NCBI GenBank assembly: GCA_031296115.1
Contig: JARLGI010000120.1
Coordinates: 1-64,000 of the forward strand
Source of the DNA: Acidobacteriota bacterium
GTDB lineage: Bacteria; Acidobacteriota; Terriglobia; Terriglobales; Acidobacteriaceae
DNA: 64,000 nucleotides
Direction: 5' to 3'
Shown piece by piece: positions 60,081 to 64,000 of this stretch. Under the pieces are notes generated by a model, which was given only the letters and a program-made list of their open reading frames with translations, ran no database searches and was not told the origin of the DNA. The first letter of the stretch is position 1; each line of letters begins with the position of its first letter. Position numbers and translations under genes: made by a program.

Positions 60081-60091
60081 AGTGCTCTCCC

Positions 60092-60976
60092 ATGCGCAGA
60101 CTCATCATTAATGCCGATGACTTTGGGCTAACGACAGGCGTGAACCGCGCCATCGCCGAGGCGCAGCAGCACGGCATTGTGACCTCCGCAACGTTGATGG
60201 CGAATTCACGCGCGTTCGACGAAGCGGCCGGCCTGGCCCGTTCGTTGACCGCACGGGGACGCAACTTCAGCGTGGGGTGCCACGTTGTGCTGATGGACGG
60301 CGCGCCGCTTCTGCCGCCCGAGCAAGTTCCGAGCCTGCTGCAGCCTGGCTCCAACAACGGCCGCTTCCGCAGCAAGCTGAATGACTTCGTGGTGGCGTCG
60401 TTTCGCGGCAAGCTTCAGCCGACGGAGATCGAAGCCGAAGCTACGGCGCAGATTCGCAAGCTACAGACGGCGGGAATCTCGCCATCGCACTTCGACACCC
60501 ACAAGCACGCGCACATGTTTCCCGCCGTGCTGCGGCCGCTGCTGCGGGCGGCGCAGGCGTGCGGCGTTCCGGCAGTGCGCAATCCCTTCGGGCAGGTGTG
60601 GCCGTTGCCGTTCGGCGACATGGTGCGCAAACGTCATCTATGGACGCGCTTTGCCCAGCTGAATGTCCTGCGTAACTTCTCCGGGCAGTTTCGCCGCGAG
60701 GTGCAAGCACACGGCATGCACACCACAGACGGCTCGGTGGCGGTGCTGGTCACCGGCTCGCTCGACCTGAAACTATTCGGCAAAATCATGGACCGGCTGC
60801 CGGAAGGGGCGTGGGAGTTCGTCTGCCATCCCGGATACAACGATGCGGAGTTGACCAAGGTGCAAACGCGGCTGCGCCAGTCCCGGGAGCAGGAACTGGC
60901 GCTGCTGATCTCGCCGGAGGCGCGGGACGTTCTCGACCGGCACGGGATTGAGTTGATCAGCTATCGCCAGCTATGA
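60092..60976 (+). CDS. YdjC/ChbG-family deacetylase, HpnK-like
   Basis: MRRLIINADDFGLTTGVNRAIAEAQQHGIVTSATLMANS...SHFDTHKHAHMFPAV...FVCHPGYND. Confidence 0.88.
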   Translation: MRRLIINADDFGLTTGVNRAIAEAQQHGIVTSATLMANSRAFDEAAGLARSLTARGRNFSVGCHVVLMDGAPLLPPEQVPSLLQPGSNNGRFRSKLNDFVVASFRGKLQPTEIEAEATAQIRKLQTAGISPSHFDTHKHAHMFPAVLRPLLRAAQACGVPAVRNPFGQVWPLPFGDMVRKRHLWTRFAQLNVLRNFSGQFRREVQAHGMHTTDGSVAVLVTGSLDLKLFGKIMDRLPEGAWEFVCHPGYNDAELTKVQTRLRQSREQELALLISPEARDVLDRHGIELISYRQL

Positions 60977-61034
60977 GCGCGCTACAATGGCTGTCCCGCC
61001 AAACCAAGAAACAAGGACGCGGGCAGCGTCGCTC

Positions 61035-62441
61035 ATGAATCCACTCGTACTGTCCGACGAGCAATATCGCGAGGTCTTCGAGCAGATTACGCAGCGCGCC
61101 TTGGCGTATGTGTCGTCAATCCCGGAACGCCGGATTCTCCCTGCTGCGAGTGGAAGTGATACCGAAGCTTTATTCCGTAAGCCATTGCCAGAGCATGGGA
61201 TGGGAGTTCAAGTCCTAGACGACTTAGGGCTCGTAATCGACAACGTTCGGGTCGCAGGACCTGGCTTTTTCGGCTACGTTCTTGGCTCCGGTGAGCCGGT
61301 CGCGGCGGCTGCCGATTTGTTGGCCAGCGTGCTGAACCAGAACGTCACGGCGTGGCGGTCGGGACCGTCGGCAGCGACCGTCGAGCGCGTGGTCGTGGGC
61401 TGGCTGGCCGAGGCGATTGGCTGCCAAGGCTTCACCGGCAGCCTGACCGGCGGAGGCTCGTCAGCGAACCTGATGGCGCTGGCCATGGCGCGCGAAGCTC
61501 GCTTGCCGGCCAACGAGGCGGGCGCGCGGCCGGGTACGGTGTACGCGTCGGAGCAGGTGCACATGTCGATCCCGAAGGCGATCGCGCTGCTGGGCATCGG
61601 GCGCGACAACCTGCGGCTCATTCCTTGCGATGACCAGTTTCGCATCCGCATCGATCTTGTGCGCCAGACGATTGAGAAAGACATTCGCGCCGGCGTGACG
61701 CCGATCGCCGTGGTCGGCTCTGCGGGGACGGTCGCGACCGGTAGCATCGACGACATAAATAGGCTGGCGGAGATCGCCCAGGGTTTTGACGCGTGGTTCC
61801 ACGTGGACGGCGCCTACGGAGCGTTGGCCGCCATCGCGGAGCCGGCAAAATTTCTCGGGATGAATCGTGCGGATTCGATGTCGCTTGATCCCCATAAATG
61901 GCTCTATCAACCCCTCGACTGCGGATGTCTGCTGTTCCGCGATGCGGCGGCCGCGCAGCGAGCTTTCTCGCACACCGGCGATTACGCCAAGTCGCTCATT
62001 GACGACCCGGTGGAAGGCTTCGTGTTCTTCGAGGAGTCGATGGAGCTGTCGCGGCGGTTCCGCGCGCTGAAGCTGTGGCTGTCGCTGCGCTATCACGGGA
62101 TGGGGAATTTCCGCGAAGCTATGAGAAACGATCTGGCGATGGCACAGCACCTGGCTGAGTGCATTGCGAATGAAGCGCGGCTGGAGTTGTCGGCGCCAGT
62201 TGCGCTGAGCGCGGTGTGTTTCCGGTATCTCCCGCAAGCGGGTGGGGATTCCGACAAACTCAACCAGGAAATCCTTCGTGGGGTGAATCGCCGCGGGCGC
62301 GTGTTTCTGTCGAATGCCAGCATCTACGGAAAGTTTGCCTTGCGGGCGTGCATCGTCAACCACCGCACCACGGCGAGTGATGTCGAGCGGGTAGTGAGCG
62401 AAGTGCTGGAGGTGGGAAGGGAAATGGAACGCGTCTCCTGA
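61035..62441 (+). CDS. PLP-dependent group II amino acid decarboxylase (aromatic-L-amino-acid decarboxylase-like)
   Basis: GFTGSLTGGGSSANLMALAMARE; WFHVDGAYGALAAI; SMSLDPHKWLYQPLDCG. Confidence 0.92.
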   Translation: MNPLVLSDEQYREVFEQITQRALAYVSSIPERRILPAASGSDTEALFRKPLPEHGMGVQVLDDLGLVIDNVRVAGPGFFGYVLGSGEPVAAAADLLASVLNQNVTAWRSGPSAATVERVVVGWLAEAIGCQGFTGSLTGGGSSANLMALAMAREARLPANEAGARPGTVYASEQVHMSIPKAIALLGIGRDNLRLIPCDDQFRIRIDLVRQTIEKDIRAGVTPIAVVGSAGTVATGSIDDINRLAEIAQGFDAWFHVDGAYGALAAIAEPAKFLGMNRADSMSLDPHKWLYQPLDCGCLLFRDAAAAQRAFSHTGDYAKSLIDDPVEGFVFFEESMELSRRFRALKLWLSLRYHGMGNFREAMRNDLAMAQHLAECIANEARLELSAPVALSAVCFRYLPQAGGDSDKLNQEILRGVNRRGRVFLSNASIYGKFALRACIVNHRTTASDVERVVSEVLEVGREMERVS

Positions 62442-62470
62442 CTAGCGTTTGCAGGTGCGAGCTTTGAAGG

Positions 62471-62527
62471 GGCACGGCTTCAGCCGTGCCTGAAGTGTGC
62501 GGAGAAAGTTCGAGTCCCATAGGGACT
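62471..62527. repeat. Paired palindromes (REP-like): GGCACGGCT-TC-AGCCGTGCC and AGTCCC-ATA-GGGACT
   Basis: Two perfect inverted repeats with centres about 40 bp apart; same layout as 17112-17166. Confidence 0.8.
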
Positions 62528-62708
62528 GCACAGGCATTCTGGCCGGGATAGGGGTCCTTCGACTCCGCACGATTCCGCTTCGCGGATTCGTGCTCCGCTC
62601 AGGATGACAAAACTAATAAATGCTGCGCTCGTCGCTCAGGATGACAGCAAGTAAAGATGCGGGAAAGAACACGATGAAACAATTGGTATTCACAGAGGCG
62701 GAATCGCA

Positions 62709-63767
62709 GTGACAACTCTAGCGCAGATGGTTTCGCAGACCGGTGGAGACGCCATCGTGACCACCGCGCCCTGCCGCGCCGACCTGGCGGGCGGCACTAT
62801 CGACATCTGGCCGCTCTACCTGTTTCATCCCGGCGCGCTCAGCGTGAACATCGCGCTGAACATCCTGACCGCCTGCAAGATCACGCCGCACGCCGGGCGA
62901 GAAATCGTGCTCAAGTCGCACGACACCGGCGGCGAGGAGCGCTTCGCCAGCCTGGACGAATTGCTGGCGAAGCGCGAGTACCAACTTCCGCTGGCGGCGT
63001 ATCTCCTCCGCTACTTTCAACCGAGCGGCGGATTTCTGCTGGCGACGCATTCGGAGTCGCCCGCAGGGGCGGGCATCTCCGGCTCGTCAGCGCTGATGAT
63101 TGCCACGGCCTCGGCGCTGGCACGGTTCACCGGCCGCGAGATCGACATCGAGCAGATTCGTGTGATCGCGCAGAACGTCGAAGCGCAACTCATCAAGGTG
63201 CCCACCGGTTGCCAGGATTACTACCCGGCGATGTACGGCGGGGTGAGCGCGGTGCATCTTGAGACCGGTGGTGTATGGCGCGAAGCGGTTCCGGTTTCGC
63301 TCGATGAGATGGATGAACGCTTCGTCCTCTTCTACACCGGCGCGCCGCGACAGTCGGGGATCAATAACTGGCAGGTGTTCAAGCAGCACATCGACGGCAA
63401 CCCACGTGTCGTGCAGAACTTCGCGGAGATTGCGCGCATCGCCCAGGCCATGCGCGCGGCGTTGGCCGGCGCTAGGTGGGACGAAGTCGAGGGTCTCATT
63501 CACGACGAGTGGACCTTGCGCCGGACCAATGCTCCGGGCATCGCAACGCCCCTCATGGAGAAGCTCATTGACGTCTCGCTGCGGCACGGGGGGCGGGCGG
63601 CCAAGGTTTGCGGCGCGGGCGGCGGAGGCTGCGTCATCGTCCTTATCGAGAAAGGTACGCGCCACCAAGTTGAGGCCGCCATCCGCGATCACGGTGGCCA
63701 GCCGCTCGACTTCCGCGTCGCGCGCGCGGGAGTCACGTTCCACTCAGGGCAAGCGGACAAAGGATAG
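62709..63767 (+). CDS. GHMP-family kinase (sugar kinase-like)
   Basis: APCRADLAGGTIDIWPLY; SPAGAGISGSSALMIATASAL; KVCGAGGGGCVIVLI. Confidence 0.9.
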   Translation: MTTLAQMVSQTGGDAIVTTAPCRADLAGGTIDIWPLYLFHPGALSVNIALNILTACKITPHAGREIVLKSHDTGGEERFASLDELLAKREYQLPLAAYLLRYFQPSGGFLLATHSESPAGAGISGSSALMIATASALARFTGREIDIEQIRVIAQNVEAQLIKVPTGCQDYYPAMYGGVSAVHLETGGVWREAVPVSLDEMDERFVLFYTGAPRQSGINNWQVFKQHIDGNPRVVQNFAEIARIAQAMRAALAGARWDEVEGLIHDEWTLRRTNAPGIATPLMEKLIDVSLRHGGRAAKVCGAGGGGCVIVLIEKGTRHQVEAAIRDHGGQPLDFRVARAGVTFHSGQADKG

Positions 63768-63778
63768 GACCCGTAGCC

Positions 63779-64000
63779 ATGTTCACCACCAGCGAAGGAA
63801 AGCTGCATCCGGTTTGGGCGTTCGTGATATCGGGCGTCTTCTCCTTCGCGGCATTCTTTATTTCAGGCGTGGTGGCCGAAGCCATCGCGGGCGAGCGCAG
63901 TCTCTTGCTGGAAGTTATCTTCCGAGCGCTGCTCGCGGTCTTGGTGTTTGGGCTGTACGTCTGGCTGCTGGCGGTGGCCGATGGGATCCATCAGCACCGC
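63779..64000 (+). CDS. Membrane protein, N-terminal part only (runs off window)
   Basis: MFTTSEGKLHPVWAFVISGVFSFAAFFISGVVAEAIAGERSLLLEVIFRALLAVLVFGLYVWLLAVADGIHQHR; two TM helices. Confidence 0.65.
   Translation, partial: MFTTSEGKLHPVWAFVISGVFSFAAFFISGVVAEAIAGERSLLLEVIFRALLAVLVFGLYVWLLAVADGIHQHR

Noticed and set aside
60020-60091. N-terminal extension MPVASCQLPVASCQLPVARCQCSP of the HpnK-like ORF
   Set aside because: Encoded by the heptanucleotide repeat; the conserved protein starts at MRRLIINADDFG (60092).

Overview
The window looks like chromosomal DNA from a GC-rich soil bacterium. Gene content (paired Ser/Thr kinases, DUF2934, HpnK-like, NfnAB, typical intergenic palindromes) suggests Acidobacteria, but that is an inference. 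It is mostly housekeeping and accessory metabolic genes: dut, metH, an OpuC-type ABC transporter, NfnAB-like flavoproteins, glmS, purS, rlmB, a cysteine synthase, MscS and MoxR/VWA. There is one tRNA-Phe with a truncated integrase beside its 3' end, and several visibly decayed genes. Two items stand out. (1) A compact minus-strand cluster at 30.6-36.0 kb carries an ATP-grasp-like protein, an M29 aminopeptidase, a GCS2/YbdK carboxylate-amine ligase, an ATP-grasp ligase and an esterase, with a divergent second esterase and a cysteine synthase next to it. It looks like an uncharacterised peptide/amide-bond pathway. (2) A SatD-like gene and a DUF3307 membrane-protein gene are each preceded by a pair of TTGCAC-N6-GTGCAA palindromes with the same 29-bp centre-to-centre spacing, which looks like a dedicated two-gene regulon. 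Other observations include 44-bp near-identical direct repeats flanking a DUF3999/DUF2339 block, a 10-copy heptanucleotide tandem repeat upstream of an HpnK-like gene, paired palindromic intergenic repeats, a bacterial legume-type lectin, and pseudogenes with internal deletions. Family calls come from reading the translations; no database search was run.
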